Shown piece by piece: positions 46,366-54,965 of a stretch of DNA of 64,000 nucleotides. The DNA comes from Xanthomonas citri pv. mangiferaeindicae. Lineage in GTDB: Bacteria; Pseudomonadota; Gammaproteobacteria; Xanthomonadales; Xanthomonadaceae. The notes beneath the pieces are model-generated. The model ran no database searches, was not told where the DNA came from, and saw only the letters and a program-made list of their open reading frames with translations. The stretch spans positions 3,286,001 through 3,350,000 of the forward strand of contig CP016836.1 in assembly GCA_002240395.1 (NCBI GenBank). Reading direction: 5' to 3'. The number at the start of each line of letters is the position of its first letter. Position 1 is the first letter of the stretch. Both the position numbers and the translations under genes were made by a program.

Positions 46366-47501
46366 GGCTGCGCCCCCCGGCCGGTCTCGTCCTCATCGAC
46401 TTCGACCGCCGACAGTTCGGGGTAGGGCTGGCCCGGCGCCCAACTGCGCAGCTGGTACACGTAGGACAGCACCTGGGCGACGGCGGCGTAGAGCTTCACG
46501 GGGATTTCCTGACCGATCTGCGCCTCCCGATACAAGACGCGTGCCAGCGGCGGCGCGGCGACCAGCGCAATGCGGTGCTGCTCGCCGACGGCGCGGATGC
46601 GCAGCGCCATTTCGTCCACGCCCTTGGCGATCACCTTCGGCGCGCGCATCGCCTCGCCCTCGTACTTGAGCGCGACTGCGTAATGCGTGGGATTGACCAC
46701 GATCACGTCGGCACCGGGCAAGTCTTCCATCATCCGCCGCTGCGACATCTGCTGCTGCATCTGGCGGATGCGGCCCTTGACCTCCGGCCGGCCCTCGCTT
46801 TCCTTCATCTCCTCGCGCAGTTCCTGCCGCGTCATCTTGAGCTTCCGGCGCCAGTTCCATCTCTGGTACGGCGCATCGAGCAAGGCCAGCAGCAGCAACG
46901 CCGCGGAGGTTGCCATCAGCATCCACAGCGCGAAGCCGAGGCCGGCGCCGGCGGCGGCCTCGAGTGGTTGGTCGAGCATGCTGCGCAGGCGATGCAGACC
47001 GGGCCACAGGAACAGCGCGGCCGCGGTGCCGACCAGGGCCACGCGCAACAGCGATTTGAGCAGTTCGGCCGCGCCCTCGGGGCCATAGATGCGCTTGAGG
47101 CCGGCCAGCGGGTTGAGCTTTTTCAGATCGGGCACCAGCCCCTTGGTCGAGGCGTTGAATCCGCCCATCAGCGCCGGTGCGACCAGACAGGCGAGCAGCA
47201 GCACCAGCAGCAGCGGCGCCAGCAGCCACAGGAAGCCGAGCATCAGCTGACCGGCATGGCCGAACAGCATCTGCGGCGATTCGAGCATCGCCAGGTCCGG
47301 GGTCAGCGCCGCACGCATCCAGTCGAGTGCGCGCGCCGACAGGCCGCCGCCGGTGGCCAGCAGCATGCACACGCCCGCGCCGAACACCGCCACGGTCGAC
47401 AGTTCGCGCGAGCGCGGGACGTTGCCCTTCTCGCGCGCGTCGCGCAGTCGTTTTTCGCTGGGCTGTTCGGTCTTTTCCTGACCGTCTTCGTTCTCGGCCA
47501 T
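46362..47501 (-). CDS. flhB: flagellar export switch protein FlhB
   Basis: Substrate-specificity switch of the export apparatus, 379 aa. Basic N-terminus (EKTEQPSEKRLRDAREKGNVPRS), four membrane segments, and a cytosolic domain with the self-cleaving NPTH site (VVNPTHYAVALKY, N270). The start MAENEDGQEK was preferred because it fits the family and leaves a leader after the sigma-54 site; an ATG at 47513 adds four residues. No strong ribosome-binding site is seen. Confidence 0.94.
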   Translation of the reverse strand: MAENEDGQEKTEQPSEKRLRDAREKGNVPRSRELSTVAVFGAGVCMLLATGGGLSARALDWMRAALTPDLAMLESPQMLFGHAGQLMLGFLWLLAPLLLVLLLACLVAPALMGGFNASTKGLVPDLKKLNPLAGLKRIYGPEGAAELLKSLLRVALVGTAAALFLWPGLHRLRSMLDQPLEAAAGAGLGFALWMLMATSAALLLLALLDAPYQRWNWRRKLKMTRQELREEMKESEGRPEVKGRIRQMQQQMSQRRMMEDLPGADVIVVNPTHYAVALKYEGEAMRAPKVIAKGVDEMALRIRAVGEQHRIALVAAPPLARVLYREAQIGQEIPVKLYAAVAQVLSYVYQLRSWAPGQPYPELSAVEVDEDETGRGAQP

Positions 47502-47534
47502 CGTTGCCGGCATCGCAGGTGACGGGCTGTCCGC

Positions 47535-47550
47535 TGCAAGTCATATGCCG
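47535..47550 (-). promoter_or_regulatory. putative sigma-54 promoter of flhB-flhA
   Basis: Minus strand: CGGCATATGACTTGCA. GG and GC are at the -24/-12 spacing, the -12 is identical to those before fliE and fliL, and the site lies about 20-35 bp before flhB. The -24 half departs from TGGCACG at three places. Confidence 0.55.
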
Positions 47551-47580
47551 CGCGGGCGGTGCCTCGGCTCAGCCGCGGCC

Positions 47581-48378
47581 TCAACGCCCCAGCGGCAGCC
47601 GCGCGGCGGCATCGAAGGCCAAGTCGAACAACCGCTGGATCGGCGGGCCCAGTTCCCCGGCCAGCACTGCGATCAGCAACAGGCCCACGAGGACCGAGAT
47701 CGGCAGGCCGAGCTGGATCGGATTGAGCGCCGGCGCGGCGCGAGACAGCACACCGAACGCGAGATTGACCGCGAGCATCGCGACCATGACCGGCAGCGCC
47801 AGCGAGACCGCGCCGCGCAGCACCAGCGCGAAGAACTCGGGGGCGACGCGCAACGTGGCCTCGAGCTCGGGCAACGCCGTGCCGATCGGCAGCGCCTCGT
47901 AGCTGCGCACGAGCAGCGCAACCAGCGCGAGATGGCCGTTGGCGGCGAAGAACAGCAGGCCGAAGGCCAGATAGAACCACTGGCTGATGATGCCGGAGTT
48001 GACCCCGCGCATCGGGTCGCTCATCTGTGCGAACGACAGGCCGGTGCCCTGCGAGATCAATTCGCCGGCCAGCGCCCCGGCCTCGAACACCAGGCGCAGC
48101 ATGAATCCCATCGCAGCCCCGACCGCGAGCTCGCGGGCGATCGACAGCACGGTCGCCGCGTCGAAGCCGCTCCAGGGCGGCGGCGCGGGCAGGATCGGGG
48201 CCAGCGCCAGGCTCATCGCCAGCGCGACCATGACCCGGATCCGTGCCGGCAGCGCGCGCGTGCCGATCATCGGCATCGCCATCAGCAGCGCGCCCACCCG
48301 CAGTGCGGTCCACAGCAACGCGCCGATCATGCCGAAGGCCGCCTGGCCATCGATCGCCATCTGCGTGGCGGCATCCAT
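47581..48378 (-). CDS. fliR: flagellar export apparatus protein FliR
   Basis: A 265-aa inner-membrane core component with about six hydrophobic segments, assembling with FliP and FliQ into the export channel. Recognisable family stretches are ALPARIRVMVALAMSLALAP, MGFMLRLVFEAGALAGELIS and LALPVMVAMLAVNLAFG. It is the last gene of fliLMNOPQR, 28 bp after fliQ and 67 bp before flhB. Confidence 0.94.
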   Translation of the reverse strand: MDAATQMAIDGQAAFGMIGALLWTALRVGALLMAMPMIGTRALPARIRVMVALAMSLALAPILPAPPPWSGFDAATVLSIARELAVGAAMGFMLRLVFEAGALAGELISQGTGLSFAQMSDPMRGVNSGIISQWFYLAFGLLFFAANGHLALVALLVRSYEALPIGTALPELEATLRVAPEFFALVLRGAVSLALPVMVAMLAVNLAFGVLSRAAPALNPIQLGLPISVLVGLLLIAVLAGELGPPIQRLFDLAFDAAARLPLGR

Positions 48379-48406
48379 CAGCGGGGCCCTGCGTGCATCG
48401 CCGCGA

Positions 48407-48675
48407 TCAGCCGATCAGATGCGGGATGCTGTGGAACAACGTCGTCGTGTAGTCGACGAGATAGCCGATCAGGAACGCGCCGAGCGCGAACAGCGCGGCG
48501 GTCAGCGCGACCGCCTTGGCGACGAACGCGATCGTCGGCTCGTTGATCTGGGTGGCGGCCTGCAGCACGCCGACCACGACGCCGACCACCAGCACGGTGG
48601 CCAGCAGCGGGCCGCCGACCCACAGCGCGACTTCGAGGCCGCGGCGCAATTCGGTGAGCGCGAGTTCAGGGTCAT
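48407..48675 (-). CDS. fliQ: flagellar export apparatus protein FliQ (frameshifted as sequenced)
   Basis: Two-helix membrane hairpin of the export channel. As written, the ATG that overlaps the fliP stop (ATGA, 48675) opens a frame reading MTLNSRS, which is not FliQ. One C added to the CCC at 48669-48671 gives MTPELALTELRRG and continues into the FliQ frame. The restored protein is exactly 89 aa, the standard FliQ length. Without correction only an internal start would give 80 aa. Confidence 0.92.
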
Positions 48676-49445
48676 GGCAGGTTGAAACTGGCCGCCAGCG
48701 TGCCGACCGTCAGCACCCAGCCGTCCACGAGCACGAACAGCAGGATCTTGAATGGGGCGGAGACCAGCATCGGCGAGAGCATCATCATGCCCATCGACAT
48801 CAGCACGCTGGCCACGACCAGGTCGATGATGATGAAGGGGATGAAGATCAGGAACCCGATCTCGAACGCGGTCTTGAGTTCGCTGGTCACGAACGAGGCG
48901 ACCAGCACCTGGAACGGCACCTCGTCGGGACCGGCATAGGTGCCGTGTCCGGCGAGGCCGGCGAAGGTCATCAAGTCGGTTTCGCGCACCTGCGCCAGCA
49001 TGAAGCCGCGCAGCGGTGCGGTGCCCAGGTCCCACGCGGTGCGGAAATCGATGCGGCCGTCGAGATAGGGCCCAAAGCCCGCATTCCAGGCCGATTCCCA
49101 GACCGGCGTCATCACCAGCGCGGTGAGAAACAGCGCCAGGCCGACGAGCACCTGGTTGGACGGCGTCTGGCCGGTGCCCAGCGCCTGGCGCAGCAGCGCG
49201 AGCACCACGATGATGCGGGTGAAGGCGGTCAGCACCAGCAGCATCGACGGGATCAGCGTGATCGCCGTCATCAACAGCAGGGTCTGCAGCGGCAGGCTCA
49301 CCGGCGCATCGCCGATCTGGCCGACAGTCACATCGGGCAATGCCGGCAGTTGCGGCGCGATCGCCGGGGCAGCGAGTGCCAGCACCGGCAGCAGCAGGCA
49401 CAGCGCGCCGGCCAAGCGCGCGAGCAAGCGGGAATGACGGGACAT
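48672..49445 (-). CDS. fliP: flagellar export apparatus protein FliP
   Basis: A 257-aa export-channel subunit with a cleavable signal peptide (LAGALCLLLPVLALA) and four membrane helices. The hallmark stretches TAFTRIIVVLALLRQALGTG, SELKTAFEIGFLIFIPFIII and MMMLSPMLVSAPFKILLF are intact. It is separated from fliO by one base and overlaps fliQ. Confidence 0.96.
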   Translation of the reverse strand: MSRHSRLLARLAGALCLLLPVLALAAPAIAPQLPALPDVTVGQIGDAPVSLPLQTLLLMTAITLIPSMLLVLTAFTRIIVVLALLRQALGTGQTPSNQVLVGLALFLTALVMTPVWESAWNAGFGPYLDGRIDFRTAWDLGTAPLRGFMLAQVRETDLMTFAGLAGHGTYAGPDEVPFQVLVASFVTSELKTAFEIGFLIFIPFIIIDLVVASVLMSMGMMMLSPMLVSAPFKILLFVLVDGWVLTVGTLAASFNLP

Positions 49446-49446
49446 A

Positions 49447-50031
49447 TCAGGGGTCCTTGCGCAGCCGCTGGGCGAGCAGCTGCCTGAAATCGGGAAGCGA
49501 CTTGAGCGTCGGCATCGCCAGCGGCGGTGCCTCGGCCAGCGGTGCGGGCAGCACGTGCAGCGTGCGCACGCCGCCGGCGCCGATGCCGACCAGCAACTGC
49601 TCGCCGCCGACCTGCAGCACCGCGGCGCGCTCCTTGCCGCCGAGTGGAATGCTGGCGACCACCCGCAGGCCGTCGGCCTGGCGCAGGCCGCTGCCGGGCA
49701 GGCGCTTGAGCAGCCAGGCCAGGCCGAGGATCAGCCCGAGCACCAGCACCAGCGCGACGAACGCGCCGCCCAGGCCCGGCGCCTGCGGTGCATGACTGCC
49801 GATCGGCATCGGTGTCGGCTGGCCGAGGCTGGCGACGGGCGTCGCGACAGCAGGCGCCACGACCGCAGCTTCGACGGCCGTCGCCGACGCGGCCGGCACG
49901 GTGTCCGTCCCAGTGGGGGCGTCGCTGACGACACTGGGCACCGGGGCCGCCGTTGCCGCCTCGGGCGCTGCCGACAGGGCCGCGGCCCGTCCGGTCGCCG
50001 CGGCAGCGGGAAAGGCGCCTGCGACGATCAC
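49447..50031 (-). CDS. fliO: flagellar biosynthesis protein FliO
   Basis: A 194-aa scaffold for FliP ring assembly. An Ala/Pro/Thr-rich periplasmic N-terminus (about 1-85) is followed by one TM helix (FVALVLVLGLILGLAWLL, about 88-108) and a cytoplasmic domain (LRVVASIPLGGKERAAVLQVGGEQLLVG). The GTG start overlaps the fliN stop (GTGA). Confidence 0.9.
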   Translation of the reverse strand: MIVAGAFPAAAATGRAAALSAAPEAATAAPVPSVVSDAPTGTDTVPAASATAVEAAVVAPAVATPVASLGQPTPMPIGSHAPQAPGLGGAFVALVLVLGLILGLAWLLKRLPGSGLRQADGLRVVASIPLGGKERAAVLQVGGEQLLVGIGAGGVRTLHVLPAPLAEAPPLAMPTLKSLPDFRQLLAQRLRKDP

Positions 50032-50372
50032 CGCAGTCTCCGGATCCGTTCGCTGGGGCTGACGACGTCGGTCAGGCGCACGCCGAAGCGGTCGTTGATG
50101 ACCACGACCTCGCCATGCGCGATCAGCGTGCCGTTGACGTAGACATCGAGCGGCTCGCCGGCGCCGCGCTCCAGCTCGACCACCGAACCGCGGTTGAGCT
50201 GCAGCAGGTTGCGGATCGGCATGCGCGTGCGGCCGACTTCCAATGACAGCGCAACCGGCACGTCGAGGATGACGTCGAGATTGAGGTCGGCGGCATCGTC
50301 GGCGCGCTCGGCGCGCAGGTCATCGAAGCGTGCGGGCTCGGCTGCGGATGCGGCGGGATCCTGGGGATTCAT
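50028..50372 (-). CDS. fliN: flagellar motor switch protein FliN
   Basis: A 114-aa C-ring protein. SpoA domain from about residue 33 (VILDVPVALSLEVGRTRMPI, GEPLDVYVNGTLIAHGEVVVINDRFGVRLTD without interruption in the family). The ATG at 50372 overlaps the fliM stop (ATGA); an open frame further upstream lies inside fliM and is rejected. Confidence 0.95.
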   Translation of the reverse strand: MNPQDPAASAAEPARFDDLRAERADDAADLNLDVILDVPVALSLEVGRTRMPIRNLLQLNRGSVVELERGAGEPLDVYVNGTLIAHGEVVVINDRFGVRLTDVVSPSERIRRLR

Positions 50373-51382
50373 GCGGGCAGGTCCTGGACGGGGGCGGGGC
50401 GGGGCGATGGGGTGCCGGGCGGGCGTGTGTCGGTGATCTTCACCACATTGCAACCGCCGGCGGTGCCGAAGCGGCCGGTGAAGACCGGGATGTCTTCCAC
50501 GCAGATCGGCACTTCTTCAGGCAGCTCGATCGGCAGGATGTCGCCGACCTTCAACCGGGTCAGACGGCGCAGGTCGATCGTGCGCTTGGCCAGGATGCTC
50601 GACACCGTGACCTCGGCCGACATCAGCTGCTCGCGCATCGACACGTTCCAGCTTTCGTCGCGGTCGACGCGATCGCTCTGGATGCCGGCATCGAGCAGTT
50701 CGCGGATCGGCTCGAGCATCGAGTAGGGCAGGGTGATGTGGATCTCGCCGCCGCCGCCTTCCAGTTCGACGTGGAAGCGGCTCACCACCACGTACTCGCG
50801 CGGCGTGACGATGTTGGCGAAGTGCGGGTTGATCTCGGAGTTGATGTACTCGCACTCCACATCCAGCACCGGTGCCCAGGCCTCGGCCATGTCGGCGAAG
50901 GTCTGGCGCAGCATCAGCTGGATCACCCGCATCTCGGTCGGGGTGAATTCCCGGCCTTCGATGCGGGTCGGGTAGCGGCCGTCGCCGCCGAAGAAGTTGT
51001 CGACGACGGCGAACACCAGCTTGGGCTCGAACACGATCAGGCCGGTGCCGCGCAGCGGCTTGAACTTGATCAGGTTGAGGTTGGTCGGCACATAGAGCTG
51101 GTGCAGGTAGTCGCCGAACTTGATCAGGTCGATGCCGCGCACCGACAGGTCGGCCGAGCGGCGGATCAGGTTGAACAGGCCGATCCGCCACAGCCGCACG
51201 AAGCGCTCGTTGACCATCTCCAGCGTCGGCATGCGCCCGCGGATGATGCGGTCCTGGCTGGCGAAGTCGTAGGTCCGCGCCTCGCCCGGATCGGCCTGCG
51301 GCTCGGTGTCCACCGCGCCCGAGTCGACGCCGTGCAGCAGCGCGTCGATCTCGTCCTGCGACAGCAGGTCGTTGGGATTCAT
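50369..51382 (-). CDS. fliM: flagellar motor switch protein FliM
   Basis: A 337-aa C-ring protein. The N-terminal CheY-P-binding peptide LSQDEIDALL is at residues 7-16, followed by the CheC-like middle domain (SVRGIDLIKFGDY, VFEPKLVFAVVDNFFGG) and a C-terminal SpoA domain. It follows fliL by 10 bp. It should receive the CheY encoded at 40568. Confidence 0.96.
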   Translation of the reverse strand: MNPNDLLSQDEIDALLHGVDSGAVDTEPQADPGEARTYDFASQDRIIRGRMPTLEMVNERFVRLWRIGLFNLIRRSADLSVRGIDLIKFGDYLHQLYVPTNLNLIKFKPLRGTGLIVFEPKLVFAVVDNFFGGDGRYPTRIEGREFTPTEMRVIQLMLRQTFADMAEAWAPVLDVECEYINSEINPHFANIVTPREYVVVSRFHVELEGGGGEIHITLPYSMLEPIRELLDAGIQSDRVDRDESWNVSMREQLMSAEVTVSSILAKRTIDLRRLTRLKVGDILPIELPEEVPICVEDIPVFTGRFGTAGGCNVVKITDTRPPGTPSPRPAPVQDLPA

Positions 51383-51392
51383 GCCGCTCGCC

Positions 51393-51881
51393 TCACTGAG
51401 TCACGAAACTGGTGAACAGCAGCGCTTCGGCGCGCGGCTTGCCGGTTTCCTCGGTCATCAGCGTCTGCACCTCGCTCAACGCCTGCGCGCGCAGCGCCTC
51501 CTTGCCCTGACGCGTGGCCACGGTGCCGGCGGTCTGCTGCGAGAACAGCATCAGCAGCCGTGCGCGCAGCGCCGGCTCGTGGTGCTGGAGCTGGGCGACA
51601 TCGAGCGGATCGCGGGTGACCAACTGCACTTCGACCTGCAGGTAGCGCGGCCCCTCGCTGTCGTCGCCGAGGTTGACGACGAACGGCGGCGCCATCGGCA
51701 GGTACTGGGCCTGCGCCGGCAGCACGGGTTTCGGCGGGCCCGGGTTGTTGCGCAGATGCAGCGCCGCGGCGCCGCCGGCGGCCGCCAAGGCAAGCAGCAC
51801 GAGGCCGCCGAGGATCGGCCACAGCAGCTTGCGCCGCTTCTTGGGAGGAGACTTGGGTTGGGGATCGGCAGCGGCGGCCAC
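51393..51881 (-). CDS. fliL: flagellar basal-body-associated protein FliL
   Basis: A 162-aa single-pass membrane protein near the stator. A basic cytoplasmic tail (PKSPPKKRRK) precedes the TM helix (LLWPILGGLVLLALAAAGGAAAL), then a periplasmic stomatin-like domain (FVVNLGDDSEGPRYLQVEVQL; end LLFTSFVTQ). A GTG start at 51881 is used because no ATG exists between it and the sigma-54 site 35 bp upstream; no clear ribosome-binding site is visible. Confidence 0.9.
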   Translation of the reverse strand: MAAAADPQPKSPPKKRRKLLWPILGGLVLLALAAAGGAAALHLRNNPGPPKPVLPAQAQYLPMAPPFVVNLGDDSEGPRYLQVEVQLVTRDPLDVAQLQHHEPALRARLLMLFSQQTAGTVATRQGKEALRAQALSEVQTLMTEETGKPRAEALLFTSFVTQ

Positions 51882-51915
51882 GGGGCGGGTCCGAAAAGGA
51901 ATGCCTGCGTTGCGA

Positions 51916-51931
51916 TGCAATCGCCGTGCCG
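51916..51931 (-). promoter_or_regulatory. sigma-54 promoter of fliLMNOPQR
   Basis: Minus strand: CGGCACGGCGATTGCA, matching TGGCACG-N4-TTGCA except for the first base. It lies 35 bp before the fliL start and is the same pattern as the fliE site. The gap 51882-52057 otherwise shows nothing. Confidence 0.75.
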
Positions 51932-52057
51932 TTCTGGCGACGGTGGATCGTCGCGCGGCGTGCGCGTGGCCGTGCCGGAGGGTCGGACGATGGCAACGCG
52001 CGCCCGCCGTGGCGCGCTGCGCCGCCACTGAAGGCCGTCGCGGGATCGACGCCTCGC

Positions 52058-53134
52058 CTAGGCGTAAGCGTCGAGCAGGCCGATCCGCCGGGTCGTCGGG
52101 GCGGGCGTCGGCAGTGTCTCGGGACCGTGATCCTGCCGGGAAGCGGCTGTCGGGTGCCCGGCCGGCGACGACATTCCGTCGCGTGCGTCCGAGCCGCCAT
52201 CGTGGCCGACGCCGGCGTGCGCGAGCTGGAAGCCGTGTTCGCCGAGCAGGTCGCGCAGCCGCGGCAGGCCCTGTTCGAGCGCATCGCGGGTCTGTGCGTG
52301 CGGACTGACGAAGTCGGCGGCGATCCGGTCGCCGTCGAGCTGCAGACGCACCTCGATCGGACCCAGGTCCTGGGGCGTGACGCGGATGCGGGCATGGCCG
52401 ATCTTCTGGCCGGCCATCCATTCGAGCTGCGCGCCCAGTTGGTCCTCGAACTCTCCGCCATGGAGATCGGGCGTCGTCAGTGGCGCATCGAGCAGCGGTG
52501 GCGGGGCGCGTACAGCCGCCGCGGGGGCGCCCGGCAGGGCGAATGCGATCGGCGCCGGGGCCTCGCCGGGATCGGGCGCGGGCTCGCCGGCCGGTAATGC
52601 TGCGGCGATGTCGGCGGCGGCGACGGTCGCGAGCGCAGCCTCGTCGCCGGACGCAGCATCGGGCGACAGCGCGAGCGCGGGCATGCGGGGCGCGACCGTC
52701 GTCGCAATTGCGGGGCTCGCCGATGCCTGGGGCGGGCTCAAGGCCTCCGGCACTGCGGCGGTCTCGACAGGCGGCTCGGCAAGCGGCACCGCAGCCAGTC
52801 CCGGCAGCCCGGCCAGGCCTGCGGGCGGCCACGGCATCGGATCGACAGGCAGTGGCTGGGGTCCGGTCGCGGCAGCCGATTCGCGGTCTTCGGGCGCTGG
52901 TGCGGTGTCGGGTGACGCCGCGGCATCGACCTCGTCAGAAGCGCGGTCGTCGCTCCGCGCCTGCGGGGCGCGCCGCTGCGCCGAGGCGTCGGCACTGCGC
53001 TGTGCCTGTCGCCGCTCGAGTGCGCGGGCGAATCCGTCCTCGCTGCCGGCGGGGCTGGGCGACGCGCCGGGACCGCGCGTGGCCGCGGATGTCGCGCCGA
53101 TGCCAGTGGTCGCGGTGGTCGCCAGTGGGGTCAT
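52058..53134 (-). CDS. fliK: flagellar hook-length control protein FliK
   Basis: A 358-aa secreted molecular ruler. A long Ala/Pro-rich, low-complexity N-terminal region (about 1-225) precedes the conserved C-terminal Flg_hook domain (about 235-310: MAGQKIGHARIRVTPQDLGP, IEVRLQLDGDRIAADFVSPH), which flips the FlhB switch. The ATG at 53134 overlaps the fliJ stop (ATGA). Confidence 0.9.
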   Translation of the reverse strand: MTPLATTATTGIGATSAATRGPGASPSPAGSEDGFARALERRQAQRSADASAQRRAPQARSDDRASDEVDAAASPDTAPAPEDRESAAATGPQPLPVDPMPWPPAGLAGLPGLAAVPLAEPPVETAAVPEALSPPQASASPAIATTVAPRMPALALSPDAASGDEAALATVAAADIAAALPAGEPAPDPGEAPAPIAFALPGAPAAAVRAPPPLLDAPLTTPDLHGGEFEDQLGAQLEWMAGQKIGHARIRVTPQDLGPIEVRLQLDGDRIAADFVSPHAQTRDALEQGLPRLRDLLGEHGFQLAHAGVGHDGGSDARDGMSSPAGHPTAASRQDHGPETLPTPAPTTRRIGLLDAYA

Positions 53135-53577
53135 GCGTCCTGGCCCTCGGCCGCGGCCAGGCGCACGCGGCGCGCGCCCAGATCGTCGAGTTCGCGCTGC
53201 GAGCGGCGCTCGTCGACCTGGCGCTCCTGCGCGCGATAACTGGCCGCCAGTTGCTCGAGCACCTGCTTGTCGCGACTGGCCAGCAGCAGCCGGCCACGTT
53301 CGAGCTCGACCGTCTGCCGGCTCTGATCGACCGTGCGGCTCTGCTGCTCGACGGCGCTTTCCAGCCGCTCGAGGAAGGCGCGGCGGTTGGCGAGTTGGGC
53401 CGGGCTGGTCGCGGCGAGCTGGCTGTGCGCGTACTCGTCGGCATAGCGCCGTAGTTCGGCCAGGCGGGCCTCGTGTTCGTCGAGCGAGGACTGGCGCTGG
53501 GCGAGCACGCGCGCCGCGGCGTCTTCCTGGTCCTGGGCGCGGCTGAGCAACGGATCGATGCGTCGGGACTGTTTCAT
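53131..53577 (-). CDS. fliJ: flagellar export protein FliJ
   Basis: A 148-aa coiled-coil protein, almost entirely helical and charged (LAQRQSSLDEHEARLAELRR, RQTVELERGRLLLASRDKQV). It sits in the centre of the FliI ATPase ring and couples it to the export gate. It overlaps both fliI and fliK by 4 bp. Confidence 0.9.
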   Translation of the reverse strand: MKQSRRIDPLLSRAQDQEDAAARVLAQRQSSLDEHEARLAELRRYADEYAHSQLAATSPAQLANRRAFLERLESAVEQQSRTVDQSRQTVELERGRLLLASRDKQVLEQLAASYRAQERQVDERRSQRELDDLGARRVRLAAAEGQDA

Positions 53578-54965
53578 GCGGCGGATTCCTCAGGTTGCAG
53601 CAGGCGTTCGAGCGCCTGTCGGCTGTGTTGCAGGTCGGCGGCGCGGGCGATGTCCTGGCCCAGGAAGCCGACGATCTCCGGCCAGCGCGCCAGTGCCTCG
53701 TCGACGGCCGGGTCGCCGCCGCGCTGGTAGGCGCCGATGGCAATCAGGTCGCGGTTGGCGTTGTAGGCGCTGACCAGGCGCTTGAGTGCGCGGATGCGGT
53801 CGCGCCAGTCGACATCGGCGATCTCGGTGACCACGCGGCTGACCGACGACTCGACGTCGATCGCCGGATACAGGCCGGCATCGGCGATCCGGCGCGAGAG
53901 CAGGATGTGCCCGTCGAGAATCGCGCGGGCGGCATCGGCGATCGGGTCCTGCGGATCGTCGCCCTCGGTCAGCACGGTGTAGAACGCGGTGATCGAGCCG
54001 CGGCCCTTGGCGCCATTGCCGGCGCGCTCGACCAGGGCCGGCAGCTTGGCGAACACCGACGGGGGATAGCCGCGCGTGGTCGGCGGCTCGCCGACCGACA
54101 GCCCGATCTCGCGCTGGGCCTGGGCGAAGCGGGTCAGTGAGTCCATCAGCAGCAGCACGTTGAGGCCCTGATCGCGGAACCACTCGGCAATCGCAGTCGC
54201 GCGGTAGGCGCCATGCAGGCGCGCCAGCGGCGGCCGGTCGGCCGGGGCGGCGACCACGACCGCACGCCGCAGCCCGTCCTCGCCGAGCGTGGTCTCGACG
54301 AAGTCGCGCACCTCGCGGCCGCGCTCGCCGATCAGGCCGACCACGATCACATCGGCCGAGGTGAAGCGGGTCATCATGCCCAGCAGCGTCGACTTGCCGA
54401 CGCCCGAGCCGGCGAACAGGCCCACGCGCTGGCCGCGGCCGATCGGCAGCAGCGCGTTGATCGCGCGCACGCCCACGTCCAGCGGCTGGGTGATCGGTTC
54501 GCGCGCCAGCGGGTTGATCGACACGCCGGCCATGCCGACCGTGCCTTCGGCGCGGATCGGGCCCTTGCCGTCGAGCGGTACGCCGTCGCTGTCGATCACC
54601 CGGCCGAGCAAGCCTTCGCCGATCTCCACGCCGCCGCGGCGCTGCAGCGGCACGACGCGGGCATTGGGCAGCAGGCCGTGCAATTCGGCGCTGGGCATCA
54701 GCGAGGTGCGCTCGCCGGCGAAGCCCACGACCTCGGCCTCGACCCAGCCGCCATCGGCGACCTCGACCCGGCAGGTTGCGCCCATCGGCGCCTCGCAGCC
54801 GACCGCCTCGAGCGTCAGCCCGACTGCGCGGCGCAGGATGCCTTCGCGGATCAGCCCGCGGCCTGCCGCCGGATCGGGCCCGGTGGTGTCCAGGCGTGCG
54901 GCCAGCCGCAGGTTGCGTGCAGCCAGCCAGTCGGCGGGATCGGCGCGGGGCAGGGGGGCGCTCAT
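53574..54965 (-). CDS. fliI: flagellum-specific ATP synthase FliI
   Basis: A 463-aa hexameric export ATPase related to the F1 beta subunit. Walker A AGSGVGKS at 185-192, IGERGREVRDF, Walker B LLLMDSLTRFAQAQREIG, and the YPPSVFAKLPALVERAG stretch are all intact. It overlaps fliH and fliJ by 4 bp each. Confidence 0.96.
   Translation of the reverse strand: MSAPLPRADPADWLAARNLRLAARLDTTGPDPAAGRGLIREGILRRAVGLTLEAVGCEAPMGATCRVEVADGGWVEAEVVGFAGERTSLMPSAELHGLLPNARVVPLQRRGGVEIGEGLLGRVIDSDGVPLDGKGPIRAEGTVGMAGVSINPLAREPITQPLDVGVRAINALLPIGRGQRVGLFAGSGVGKSTLLGMMTRFTSADVIVVGLIGERGREVRDFVETTLGEDGLRRAVVVAAPADRPPLARLHGAYRATAIAEWFRDQGLNVLLLMDSLTRFAQAQREIGLSVGEPPTTRGYPPSVFAKLPALVERAGNGAKGRGSITAFYTVLTEGDDPQDPIADAARAILDGHILLSRRIADAGLYPAIDVESSVSRVVTEIADVDWRDRIRALKRLVSAYNANRDLIAIGAYQRGGDPAVDEALARWPEIVGFLGQDIARAADLQHSRQALERLLQPEESAA

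Noticed and set aside
14440..48675. Programmed ribosomal frameshifting at the seven sites
   Set aside because: No shared slippery heptamer or downstream structure, unrelated gene families, and homologues are read in one frame.
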